Positions 1 to 5,720 are shown, counted from the first letter of the stretch. The stretch: 5,848 nt of DNA from JACTMI01 sp964618415 (GCA_964618415.1 CAZUAT010000096.1:1-5848), one strand, 5' to 3'. The notes: generated by a model from the letters alone, not told the origin. Numbers and translations are program-made.

Positions 1-602
1 GTGTCCGTGACCCGCTCGCGGTAGCCCCAGGCGTACGCTTCGAACTCCCGCGCCGACAGCACCTCGACCAGATCCTCGTCGGGGAGCGCCGCGAGCGCCG
101 CGCGAACCTCCGCCTCCGCCTTTCCCTTCAGGGAAAGCCTTTCGTAGTGATCTTCCGTCACCCGCAGAAAGCGCGAGAAGTACTTCTCGCGCTCGGGCCG
201 CCGGCGGATGGCGAGGAAGTCGATGATCTGGAGGAAGAGTCGAGTGCGCCCACCGCTCGCCCGGCGCACCGTCTCGACCAACCGCGCGAGGCCCGGGACG
301 AAGCGGTCGTCGCCGACCCGCAGCAGCGGCCCCGACGGCACGTCGCGGATGCCGGTCGCCTCGACCACCAGCACCCCCGGCTTGCCGCGCGCGAAACGCT
401 CGTACCAGGCCAGCAGAGCGTCGGTGACGAAGCCGTCGTCGGTCGCGCGCCAGGGCACCATCGCCGGCACCCAGGTGCGCTGCTCGAGCCGCGTCGCACC
501 GACGTCGATCGGTGAAAAGAGTCGCGACGCCGCCGCTTGGCCCTGTGTCGGCCACCCGGGCGCCAACCGCTCGTGCCGGATCCGCTCCGCCGGCTTCCAC
601 AT
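1..602 (-). CDS. NADH:flavin oxidoreductase / Old Yellow Enzyme family protein, N-terminal part
   Basis: The minus strand reads open from an ATG at 602 to the window edge (200 codons), so the C-terminal part is missing. Residues 28-32 (LFSPI), a QRTWVPAMVPW segment near 41-51 and ATDDG at 53-57 match the first strand and FMN-binding start of the Old Yellow Enzyme TIM barrel. VLVVEATGIRDVPSGP and FLQIIDFL follow at the expected spacing. Such enzymes use FMN and NAD(P)H to reduce activated C=C bonds or enone/dienoyl substrates in the cytoplasm. The start is preceded by a roughly 25-residue basic extension. After IDFL comes a charged, probably helical insert (about residues 126-190) that small OYEs lack. 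The catalytic His/Asn pair would lie beyond the edge. No Shine-Dalgarno is visible before the ATG, only a 14-base palindrome. Nineteen bases separate it from the nucleotidyltransferase gene upstream. The family call is firm; the substrate is unknown. Confidence 0.85.
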   Translation of the reverse strand, partial: MWKPAERIRHERLAPGWPTQGQAAASRLFSPIDVGATRLEQRTWVPAMVPWRATDDGFVTDALLAWYERFARGKPGVLVVEATGIRDVPSGPLLRVGDDRFVPGLARLVETVRRASGGRTRLFLQIIDFLAIRRRPEREKYFSRFLRVTEDHYERLSLKGKAEAEVRAALAALPDEDLVEVLSAREFEAYAWGYRERVTD

Positions 603-611
603 GGCGCGAGT

Positions 612-625
612 CTAGTCCGGACTAG
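612..625. promoter_or_regulatory. Perfect 14-base palindrome, possible operator
   Basis: CTAGTCCGGACTAG equals its own reverse complement. It contains the TAG stop of the nucleotidyltransferase gene (622-624) and sits 10 bases before the ATG of the flavin oxidoreductase. It has no loop and no T-run, so it is a poor terminator. Its symmetry suits a dimeric repressor such as a TetR- or MarR-type protein. That role is inference; no regulator gene is in the window. Confidence 0.35.
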
Positions 626-1119
626 CCTCGTCGCTCGCGCCGCAAGCGCAGCGTTTCGCGAAGCAGCGGCAGCGCCGCGCGATCCTTGTCGCGCCCGGCC
701 GCCTCCTTGGCCTCGATCAGCGCATCCAGATCGAGCACACGGACGGAGAGCCCGCCGGCCTCCACCGCGTGCGAACGAGTCAGGACGGTCGACCACCCCA
801 TGCCGGCACCGATCTCCCGGAGCAGGTCGAGGCGCCCGTGGCGCGTCTCGAGCAGGTGGAGCCGACGCGTGCGCAAGCGGCTGGCATCCGGCGCGACGCG
901 GCGACCGGCCGGGTCGAGATAGACCGCCTCCGCGGCAGCGAGCGCCGCCAACAGGCGGGTGTGGTTCTGCTCCGACGGCTCGACGACGACATCGAGGTCG
1001 AACGTCGTCATGGGCGCCCCCTCGAGCACCGCCGCCACTGCCCCGACCACCACGAACTCCACCTCGTGGTCGGTCAGCAGGCGCAGCAGCTCAGCGAAGT
1101 TCTGGTGCGGCTGCGCCAC
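622..1119 (-). CDS. AbiEii-like nucleotidyltransferase, putative toxin half of a two-gene module
   Basis: This 165-residue cytoplasmic protein has a minimal nucleotidyltransferase fold of the AbiEii/MNT type. VVVGAVAAVLEG (residues 23-34) fills the glycine-motif position, with G26-A27 where G-G or G-S is usual. TTFDLDVVV follows, with the metal-binding pair D41 and D43. The third acidic position is probably D98 in GRLDLL. Near the C-terminus, LIEAKEAAGRDKD (134-146) is the Lys/Arg-Asp signature common in AbiEii-like proteins, where nucleotide binding is expected. The start is GTG at 1119, inside the end of the preceding small gene, with a 29-base overlap and no clear ribosome site, so translation is probably coupled. 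Relatives transfer nucleotides to RNA or protein targets in toxin-antitoxin and phage-abortive systems. Whether this one is toxic is not shown by the sequence. Confidence 0.8.
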   Translation of the reverse strand: MAQPHQNFAELLRLLTDHEVEFVVVGAVAAVLEGAPMTTFDLDVVVEPSEQNHTRLLAALAAAEAVYLDPAGRRVAPDASRLRTRRLHLLETRHGRLDLLREIGAGMGWSTVLTRSHAVEAGGLSVRVLDLDALIEAKEAAGRDKDRAALPLLRETLRLRRERRG

Positions 1120-1327
1120 GGAGTCGGAGCAGGTCGTTGACGGCGCGCTGGAGAATCGCCAGCCGTTCGTCGGGGGTGCGGTGCAGGCTGGCCCAGATCT
1201 GGCTGCGGTCGACCCCTTCCGGCGAGAAGACGACCGACTCCACCCACGCCTCCCAAGCCGGGTCGCCGGGCTCGGGTGCGGCCGCCGGATCGACTCCGGG
1301 CATCAGGGGCAGTGCGCGATCGGCCAT
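1091..1327 (-). CDS. Small helical protein paired with the nucleotidyltransferase, putative antitoxin or adaptor
   Basis: The product has 78 residues from ATG 1327. An AGGA lies 8 bases upstream, which favours this start over the adjacent GTG at 1330. The first 25 residues are rich in Pro and Ala and probably disordered. Residues 39-70 carry the recognisable part: VDRSQIWASL, then TPDERLAILQ, then a helix ending NDLLRLRG. I recall this D-R/L-x-x-I-x-x-x-L plus TP-x-E/Q-R-L pattern from small hypothetical proteins encoded just before nucleotidyltransferases in other bacteria. I cannot name a Pfam family for it. The gene overlaps the nucleotidyltransferase start by 29 bases, so the two are made together. 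By position and size it could be the antitoxin or a substrate-presenting partner; no DNA-binding motif is evident. Confidence 0.7.
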   Translation of the reverse strand: MADRALPLMPGVDPAAAPEPGDPAWEAWVESVVFSPEGVDRSQIWASLHRTPDERLAILQRAVNDLLRLRGAAAPELR

Positions 1328-1376
1328 CACGACAATCCTACGCGTCCTGCGCGCCTCCTACGTATTCGAGCCGCGC

Positions 1377-2504
1377 TCAGCGCAGCAGCTCGCGAGCGAT
1401 GACCAGATGCTGGATCTCGCTGGTGCCCTCGTAGATACGCAGGGCGCGCACGGCGCGATAGAGGCGGTCGAAGATCGACTCGGCGAGGACACCGCGGCCG
1501 CCGGCGATCTGGACCGCGTCGTCGACGATGCGCTGCGCCGCTTCGGTGGCGAAGAGCTTTGCCTGCGCCGCCTCGAGCGTGAGGCGGCCGGCTCCGCCGT
1601 CGGCCACCGCTGCAGCCCGGCCGACCAGCAGGCGCGCGGCCTCGAGGTCGGTCGCCATCCGCGCCAGCTTCTGCTGGACCAGCGGCTGCGCGGCGAGCGG
1701 CTGGCCGAACTGGTGACGCGCGCGTGCGTGGGCGAGCGCCTCCTCGAGCGCGCGCGCCGCGAAGCCGCAGGCGGCCGCCGCCACGGTCGGGCGCAGGCGG
1801 TCCAGCGCGGCGAGGCCGAGCTTGAAGCCGTCGCCCGGGCCGCCGAGCAGGGCCTCGGCGCCGACCCGGCAGCCGTCGAACGAGATCGCCCCCAGCGGGT
1901 GCGGCTCGGAGAGGACCTGGGCGCCGTCGAAGCGCAGACCCGGCGCGTCGGCGGGGACCACGAAACAGGCGATCGCCTTGGCGCCCGCTCCCGGCTCCAC
2001 GGTGGCGAAGACGGTGTAGAAGTCGGCGAGGCCGGCGTTCGAGATCAGGTGCTTGGCGCCGTCTAGGCGCCAGCCATCTCCGTCGCGCGTGGCGCGCGTC
2101 GTCATCGACGCGACGTCCGAGCCGGCCTCGGGCTCGGTCATCGCGAAGGCGGCCATCGCGTTGCCGGCGGCGACCTCGGGGAGCCACCGGCGCTGCATCG
2201 CCTCGTTGGTCGAGAGGGTGATCGGCATCGAGCCGAGCGCCTGCAGCGCGTAGACCGCGTCGGCGAGCGGCGAGGCCGCGGCGACCGCTTCACGGATCGC
2301 GCAGAGCGCCGCCAGCGAGACCGTCGCGGCGACGCCGCCCCAGGCCGCCGGCGCCGCGTGTCGGCACCACCCCGCCTCCCCCATCAGCTCGAGCAGCTCG
2401 CGCGCCTCGCGCCGCGCCGCGGCGTCGTCGGCGGGGGCCGGCCGCGGGCGGATCCGCTCCCGCGCGAACGCGTCGAGACCGGCGAGCGAAGTGGCGGAAG
2501 TCAT
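1377..2504 (-). CDS. Acyl-CoA dehydrogenase family protein
   Basis: This 375-residue FAD enzyme has the full family layout: an N-terminal helical domain (1-115), a middle beta domain opened by AMTEPEAGSD (121-130), and a C-terminal helical domain. The latter holds the dimer/FAD segment RHQFGQPLAAQPLVQQKLA (263-281), QIAGGRGV (332-339) and the terminal motif IYEGTSEIQ. E359 occupies the position of the catalytic base of medium-chain acyl-CoA dehydrogenase. Such enzymes form an alpha,beta double bond in an acyl-CoA and pass electrons to electron-transfer flavoprotein, which is not encoded here. ATG 2504 overlaps the TGA of the crotonase gene by 4 bases (ATGA), so the start is well placed. It is the last gene of the 4511-1377 block; 46 bases follow before the next module. 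In context it likely acts on a cyclic or branched CoA ester rather than fatty acids, but that is inference. Confidence 0.93.
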   Translation of the reverse strand: MTSATSLAGLDAFARERIRPRPAPADDAAARREARELLELMGEAGWCRHAAPAAWGGVAATVSLAALCAIREAVAAASPLADAVYALQALGSMPITLSTNEAMQRRWLPEVAAGNAMAAFAMTEPEAGSDVASMTTRATRDGDGWRLDGAKHLISNAGLADFYTVFATVEPGAGAKAIACFVVPADAPGLRFDGAQVLSEPHPLGAISFDGCRVGAEALLGGPGDGFKLGLAALDRLRPTVAAAACGFAARALEEALAHARARHQFGQPLAAQPLVQQKLARMATDLEAARLLVGRAAAVADGGAGRLTLEAAQAKLFATEAAQRIVDDAVQIAGGRGVLAESIFDRLYRAVRALRIYEGTSEIQHLVIARELLR

Positions 2505-3301
2505 CGAAAAACCGGCTTGCGCTTCGCCACGAACGCCTCGTAGGCCTCGCGGAAGTTCGGATCCTGCATGCAGATCGCCTGGATCTCGACCTCGGCCTCG
2601 AGCGCGGCGTCGAGGTCCATCGCCGCCTCGCGATAGAGCATCCGCTTGGTCACTTCGAGGGCGAACGACGGGCCCGCGGCAAGCTTCTCGGCGCGCTCGC
2701 GGGCGACCGCGAGGCAGCGGTCGGCCGGGACCACCGCGTGGTAGAGCCCGATCCGCTCGGCGGTCGCCGCGTCGACGAAGTCGCCGGACATGAGCATCTC
2801 CATCGCCCGGCCCAGCCCGACGATGCGCGGCAGCAGCCAGGAGGCGCCCATGTCGGCGCCCGACAGGCCGACCTTGGTGAAGAGATAGGCGATCTTGGCG
2901 GTCTCGGCGGCGATGCGCAGGTCGCAGGCGGTGGCGATCACCGCCCCGGCGCCGGCCACGGTGCCGTTGAGCGCGCCGACGATCGGCCGGCGGCAGCGCA
3001 GCATGGCGCGGATGAGCGCGCCGGTCGCGCGGGTGAACTCGAGCAGGCCGCGGCCGTCGCGCTCGAACAGCGGGCCGATGATCTCCTCGACGTCGCCCCC
3101 GGAGCAGAACGCCTTGCCCGAGCCGGTGATCAGAATCGACCGCACGCCGGGCTCGTGGTCGAGCGCCTCGAACGTCTCGCGCAGCTCCCGGTAGACCTCG
3201 AAGGTAAGGGCGTTGAGCCGCTCCGGGCGGTCGAGGGTGATCGTCGCCACGGCGGTCGCCGGGTCGAACTCGTAACGAAAGCTTCCCGGCTCGATCGCCA
3301 C
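2501..3301 (-). CDS. Crotonase-fold protein (enoyl-CoA hydratase/isomerase family) with a non-classical active site
   Basis: From GTG 3301 the protein has 266 residues, normal for a monodomain crotonase. ITLDRPERLNAL (21-32), the oxyanion-hole segment AFCSGGD (64-70) and NGTVAGAGAVIATACDLRIA (112-131) identify the fold and CoA-ester binding. Aligned by eye with rat mitochondrial enoyl-CoA hydratase, the two catalytic glutamates (E144, E164) fall on V121 and F141/T142. The only acid in the local loop is D150 in GLSGADMGAS. It may therefore be an isomerase, a ring hydrolase or a specialised hydratase rather than a standard ECH. The start is set by an AGGAGG at 3309-3314, 7 bases before GTG 3301. 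TTG 3307, which would overlap the upstream stop, leaves only 1 base of spacing. The gene follows the Rid gene and overlaps the acyl-CoA dehydrogenase gene by 4 bases. Confidence 0.9.
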   Translation of the reverse strand: MAIEPGSFRYEFDPATAVATITLDRPERLNALTFEVYRELRETFEALDHEPGVRSILITGSGKAFCSGGDVEEIIGPLFERDGRGLLEFTRATGALIRAMLRCRRPIVGALNGTVAGAGAVIATACDLRIAAETAKIAYLFTKVGLSGADMGASWLLPRIVGLGRAMEMLMSGDFVDAATAERIGLYHAVVPADRCLAVARERAEKLAAGPSFALEVTKRMLYREAAMDLDAALEAEVEIQAICMQDPNFREAYEAFVAKRKPVFR

Positions 3302-3303
3302 GC

Positions 3304-3729
3304 TCAATCCTCCTCTCGATCCGGCGGCAGCGCCGCAGTCGCTTCGATCTCCACCAGCGCTCCCTCCTCGAGCAGCGCCGCCACTTCGAGCAGCGCCATC
3401 GCCGGGTAGTGCCGGCCCATCCGCCGCCGCCAGGCGGCACCCACCTCGGCGAGCTCGGCAACGTAGCGCCGACGGTCGGTGACGTAGACGGTCATTCGGA
3501 CGATCTCGTGCGGCTCGCCCCCGGCCTCCCGCACGACAGCGAGCACGTTGCCGAGCGCGGCGTCGAACTGGGCAGCGAACCCCTCACCCACCAGCCGCTG
3601 CCCTTCCCCCCAGCCGATCTGGCCGGCGATGAACAGCAGTCGGCTGCCGGCCGGCGCGAGCACGCCGTTGCTGTAGCCTCGCGGGGCGCCGAGCTCGGCT
3701 GGATTGATGGTGCGACTGCGGCCGGTCAT
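3304..3729 (-). CDS. RidA (YjgF/YER057c/UK114) family protein lacking the catalytic arginine
   Basis: The protein has 141 residues and covers the whole chorismate-mutase-like Rid domain: IAGQIGW (34-40), AQFDAALGNV (53-62), GGEPHEIVRMTVYVTD (70-85) and the closing strands HYPAMALLEVAAL and VEIEATA. Rid proteins form trimers with active sites between subunits; classical RidA hydrolyses reactive enamines/imines to ketones and ammonia. The arginine equivalent to E. coli R105 (in FPARS) is M111 here (in YPAMA), so classical imine deaminase activity is doubtful and it fits the arginine-less Rid subfamilies. ATG 3729 overlaps the SDR stop by 4 bases (ATGA), with a GGAG 10 bases upstream. Its place between a dehydrogenase and a crotonase suggests it handles or protects an amino or keto CoA intermediate; this is inferred. 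Confidence 0.9.
   Translation of the reverse strand: MTGRSRTINPAELGAPRGYSNGVLAPAGSRLLFIAGQIGWGEGQRLVGEGFAAQFDAALGNVLAVVREAGGEPHEIVRMTVYVTDRRRYVAELAEVGAAWRRRMGRHYPAMALLEVAALLEEGALVEIEATAALPPDREED
3309..3314 (-). promoter_or_regulatory. Strong Shine-Dalgarno AGGAGG that decides the crotonase start
   Basis: On the minus strand AGGAGG lies inside the last codons of the Rid gene. It is 1 base from TTG 3307 and 7 bases from GTG 3301. The second spacing is in the normal range, so GTG 3301 is the preferred initiator and the two genes are then separated by 2 bases instead of overlapping. Confidence 0.6.
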
Positions 3730-4511
3730 CCCGGGAACGCTCCACCGTCGATTCCGATCGCCTGGCCGTTGATCCCGCGGGCGCGATCGTCGCACAGCAG
3801 CGCGGTGAGGAAGGCGATCTCCTCCACATCGATCAGGCGCCGCTGCGGGTTGGTGGCTATCAGCCGCTCGCGGGCGGCGTCGGCGGCGAGGCCGGTCCGT
3901 CCGGCAATGTTGGCCACCGACTGATCGGTCATCGGCGTGTCGACGTAGCCGGGACAGACGGCGTTGACCGTGATGCCGCGCGCCGCCACTTCCACCGCCA
4001 GCGCGCGCGTGAAGCCGACCACCGCGTGCTTGGCGGCAGCGTAGGCGGAGATGTAAGCCGCGCCCGTACGGCCGGCGATCGAGGCGATCTGCACGACTCT
4101 GCCCCAGCCCGCCTCGATCATGGAGGGAAGCAGGGCGCGGGTGACCAGAAAGGTCCCCTGCACGTTGACCTCGAACAGGCGGCGCCACTCGTCGAGAGTC
4201 TGGCGGTGTAGCGGCGCCGAGCTGGCGCTGCCCGCATTGTTGACCAGGATTTCGACCCGCCCGAGTCGATCCAGCGCGGCAACCCGCAGGTGTTCGACAG
4301 CCGCCTCGTCGGCCACGTCACACTCCACGGCATAGGCCTCGTGGCCGCCCGCCGCCAGCTCAGCGGCGAGCTGCTCGACGGCAGCGCCCGAGCGCGCGCA
4401 GACGAGCACCCGCGCGCCGGCCTCGGCCAGTGTGCGCGCGACGGCGGCGCCGATGCCGCGCCCGCCGCCGGTCACCACGGCCGCGCGGCCGCCCAGGTCG
4501 ACGCCGAGCAC
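3726..4511 (-). CDS. SDR-family NAD(P)-dependent oxidoreductase, probable 3-hydroxyacyl-CoA dehydrogenase-like
   Basis: This is a 261-residue classical short-chain dehydrogenase. It shows the Rossmann motif TGGGRGIG (14-21), the acidic residue D65 after strand 3 (CDVAD), NNAG (91-94) and the full catalytic tetrad: N116, S144 (in QIASIAG), Y157 and K161 (YAAAK). The C-terminal GQAIGIDGG (249-257) is typical of FabG-like enzymes. R40 at the end of strand 2, in place of an acid, hints at NADP(H) preference. It would oxidise or reduce a hydroxyl/keto group, most plausibly on a CoA ester given its neighbours. The start is GTG 4511, 8 bases after the mscL stop, with only a distant GGAG, so it may rely on coupling to mscL translation. 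It is the first gene of the four-gene CoA block and overlaps the Rid gene by 4 bases. Confidence 0.92.
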   Translation of the reverse strand: MLGVDLGGRAAVVTGGGRGIGAAVARTLAEAGARVLVCARSGAAVEQLAAELAAGGHEAYAVECDVADEAAVEHLRVAALDRLGRVEILVNNAGSASSAPLHRQTLDEWRRLFEVNVQGTFLVTRALLPSMIEAGWGRVVQIASIAGRTGAAYISAYAAAKHAVVGFTRALAVEVAARGITVNAVCPGYVDTPMTDQSVANIAGRTGLAADAARERLIATNPQRRLIDVEEIAFLTALLCDDRARGINGQAIGIDGGAFPG

Positions 4512-4519
4512 GGGGCGGG

Positions 4520-4912
4520 TCAGCTCCGCTGCCGCAGCAGGTCGCGGATCTCGGTAAGCAGCTGCTGGTCGGGCGTCGGTCCCGGGTCGGCCGCCGGGGG
4601 CTCGGGCTTCTTCAGCGAGTTGACGGCCTTGACGAGCAGGAAGACGCAGAAGGCGATGATCAGGAAGTCGAACGTCGCCTGCAGGAAGGCGCCGTAGTTG
4701 AGCATCACGGGCGCTTCGTCGGTGCCGCCGAGGCGCACCGCCAGATCGCTGAACTTCACCCCGCCGACGGCCACCCCGATCGGCGGCATCAGCAGGTCGT
4801 TGACGACGCTGGTGACGATCTTGCCGAAGGCGCCACCGATGATGACGCCCACGGCCATGTCCATCACGTTGCCGCGCTGCACGAACGTCTTGAACTCGGA
4901 GATCATGCCCAT
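4520..4912 (-). CDS. mscL: Large-conductance mechanosensitive channel MscL
   Basis: The 130-residue inner-membrane protein matches MscL end to end. It has the amphipathic N-terminal helix MISEFKTFVQRGNV, then TM1 from about residue 16 to 44 with the gate sequence AVGVIIGGAFGKIV (G22 retained) and the NDLLMPP turn. A periplasmic loop of about 25 residues comes next, then TM2 from about 74 to 98 (FDFLIIAFCVFLLVKAVN). A Pro-rich linker leads to the C-terminal bundle helix LLTEIRDLL. It forms a pentameric pore that opens under membrane tension and releases solutes during osmotic downshock. ATG 4912 has a GGGAGG 7 bases upstream. The basic cluster after TM2 is short (KK followed by PEPP). It ends 8 bases before the SDR start, so both are probably on one transcript, an unexpected partner for a catabolic operon. 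Confidence 0.97.
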   Translation of the reverse strand: MGMISEFKTFVQRGNVMDMAVGVIIGGAFGKIVTSVVNDLLMPPIGVAVGGVKFSDLAVRLGGTDEAPVMLNYGAFLQATFDFLIIAFCVFLLVKAVNSLKKPEPPAADPGPTPDQQLLTEIRDLLRQRS

Positions 4913-4940
4913 CGGCTGCCCTCCCCTTCTCGTTGACCGG

Positions 4941-4956
4941 CGGGCCCGCGGACCCG
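4941..4956. repeat. GC-rich near-palindrome between the creatininase-family gene and mscL
   Basis: CGGGCCCGCGGACCCG is self-complementary apart from one pair that would be G-U in RNA. It can form a hairpin of about 6 pairs with a 4-base loop 28 bases before mscL. No T-run follows in either direction, so it is at best a weak attenuator or RNA-processing/stability element. In this base composition it could be chance. Confidence 0.25.
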
Positions 4957-4988
4957 GCTGATCGAATGGTCGACTCGACTCGCGGCGG

Positions 4989-5720
4989 TCAGACTAGCGC
5001 GGCGCGAACGGCAGTCGCAAGGATCTCACCGAGCCGGGCGACCATCTCGCGCCCTTCGCCACCGGTCGCGGCCGTCGGCGCGCCGCAGTAGGCCGCATCC
5101 ATGCCGGCAGCGCCGAACGTGGCCCGCCCGTCACGCGCCGCCGTGACGAGCGAGACGGCGAGGTCGGGCAGCGTGCGCCGCGTCGCTTCGTCGACTAGCT
5201 CGGGCCGCTCGGCGAGCACGATCGAACTCTCGTAGCGCCCCGCATGGCAGGCGCCGGAGCGGAACTCGTCAGTGAGCCTCTCGGCCAGCGCCCGGCGGGT
5301 CAGATCCGGAAAGGCGACACGGATCGCGCCGCCCGCCTCGATCCGTGCCACCGCGTCCCGCAGCGCGGCGACCTGCGCCGGGTCGAAGTGCGCATTGACG
5401 ATCGCCAACACCTTCACGCCCCGGCGAGCGAGCGCGGCGGCCAGGTCCTCGAGCAGCGCGACCATCGTCTCCGGGCGGATCGACAGCGTGCCGTCGAACT
5501 CGTCGGCGAACGGCGCCGGCGCATAGGCGAGCGCGGGGAGAATCGCCGCCCTCACGCCCTCGGCGCGCAACCGCCGCACGCCGTCGCGCGCCATCGCCTC
5601 GGCGATCACGATGTCCGTTCCGGTGGGCAGATGCGGCCCGTGCGCCTCGACCGCCCCGATCGGCAGTACCGCCACCGCCAACCCACCCAGCTCCGGATAC
5701 CGCCGCTCCTCCCACCGCAT
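4989..5720 (-). CDS. Creatininase family protein (metal-dependent amidohydrolase)
   Basis: The protein has 243 residues, the usual length. The signature LPIGAVEAHGPHLPTGTD (19-36) supplies the family's metal-binding acid and histidines (E25, H27, H30, D36). VNAHFDP (108-114, H111) stands where many members have NGHGGN, and HAGRYESS (159-166, H159 and E164) is the third conserved motif. Relatives include creatinine amidohydrolase, the mycofactocin peptidase MftE and FAPy deformylase; all cleave amide or peptide bonds with divalent metals. The substrate here cannot be read from the sequence. The start is ATG 5720 with an AGGA 10 bases upstream; other nearby ATGs are out of frame. The next gene, mscL, follows after 76 bases on the same strand. 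No redox-peptide or mycofactocin precursor gene is visible nearby. Confidence 0.88.
   Translation of the reverse strand: MRWEERRYPELGGLAVAVLPIGAVEAHGPHLPTGTDIVIAEAMARDGVRRLRAEGVRAAILPALAYAPAPFADEFDGTLSIRPETMVALLEDLAAALARRGVKVLAIVNAHFDPAQVAALRDAVARIEAGGAIRVAFPDLTRRALAERLTDEFRSGACHAGRYESSIVLAERPELVDEATRRTLPDLAVSLVTAARDGRATFGAAGMDAAYCGAPTAATGGEGREMVARLGEILATAVRAALV

Noticed and set aside
158..796. A 212-codon minus-strand open frame across the OYE/nucleotidyltransferase junction
   Set aside because: It is out of frame with both recognised proteins and its product is Arg/Ser/Cys-rich with no motif. The OYE and nucleotidyltransferase frames explain the same bases.
1336..1359. Three AGGA motifs at 9- to 11-base spacing before the small protein gene
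   Set aside because: Only the nearest (1336-1339) is placed for a start codon. No start lies at the right distance from the others, and purine runs of this size are common by chance.
537..2066. A 509-codon open frame on the plus strand
   Set aside because: It lies antisense to the flavin oxidoreductase start, the nucleotidyltransferase pair and the acyl-CoA dehydrogenase gene. Its translation is Arg/Ala/Pro-rich without domain motifs, a typical shadow in GC-rich DNA.
2505..3461. Extension of the acyl-CoA dehydrogenase frame far upstream, as a 694-residue fusion
   Set aside because: The extra N-terminal part is a low-complexity Arg-rich shadow of the crotonase and Rid genes. The ATG at 2504 with an ATGA junction gives a normal 375-residue enzyme.
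3730..4188. Extension of the Rid frame upstream inside the SDR gene
   Set aside because: The extension has no Rid similarity and is a shadow of the SDR. ATG 3729 gives the usual Rid length.
4966..4983. Short CGAGT tandem in the gap between the creatininase-family gene and mscL
   Set aside because: Two copies of five bases are too few to count as a repeat element.
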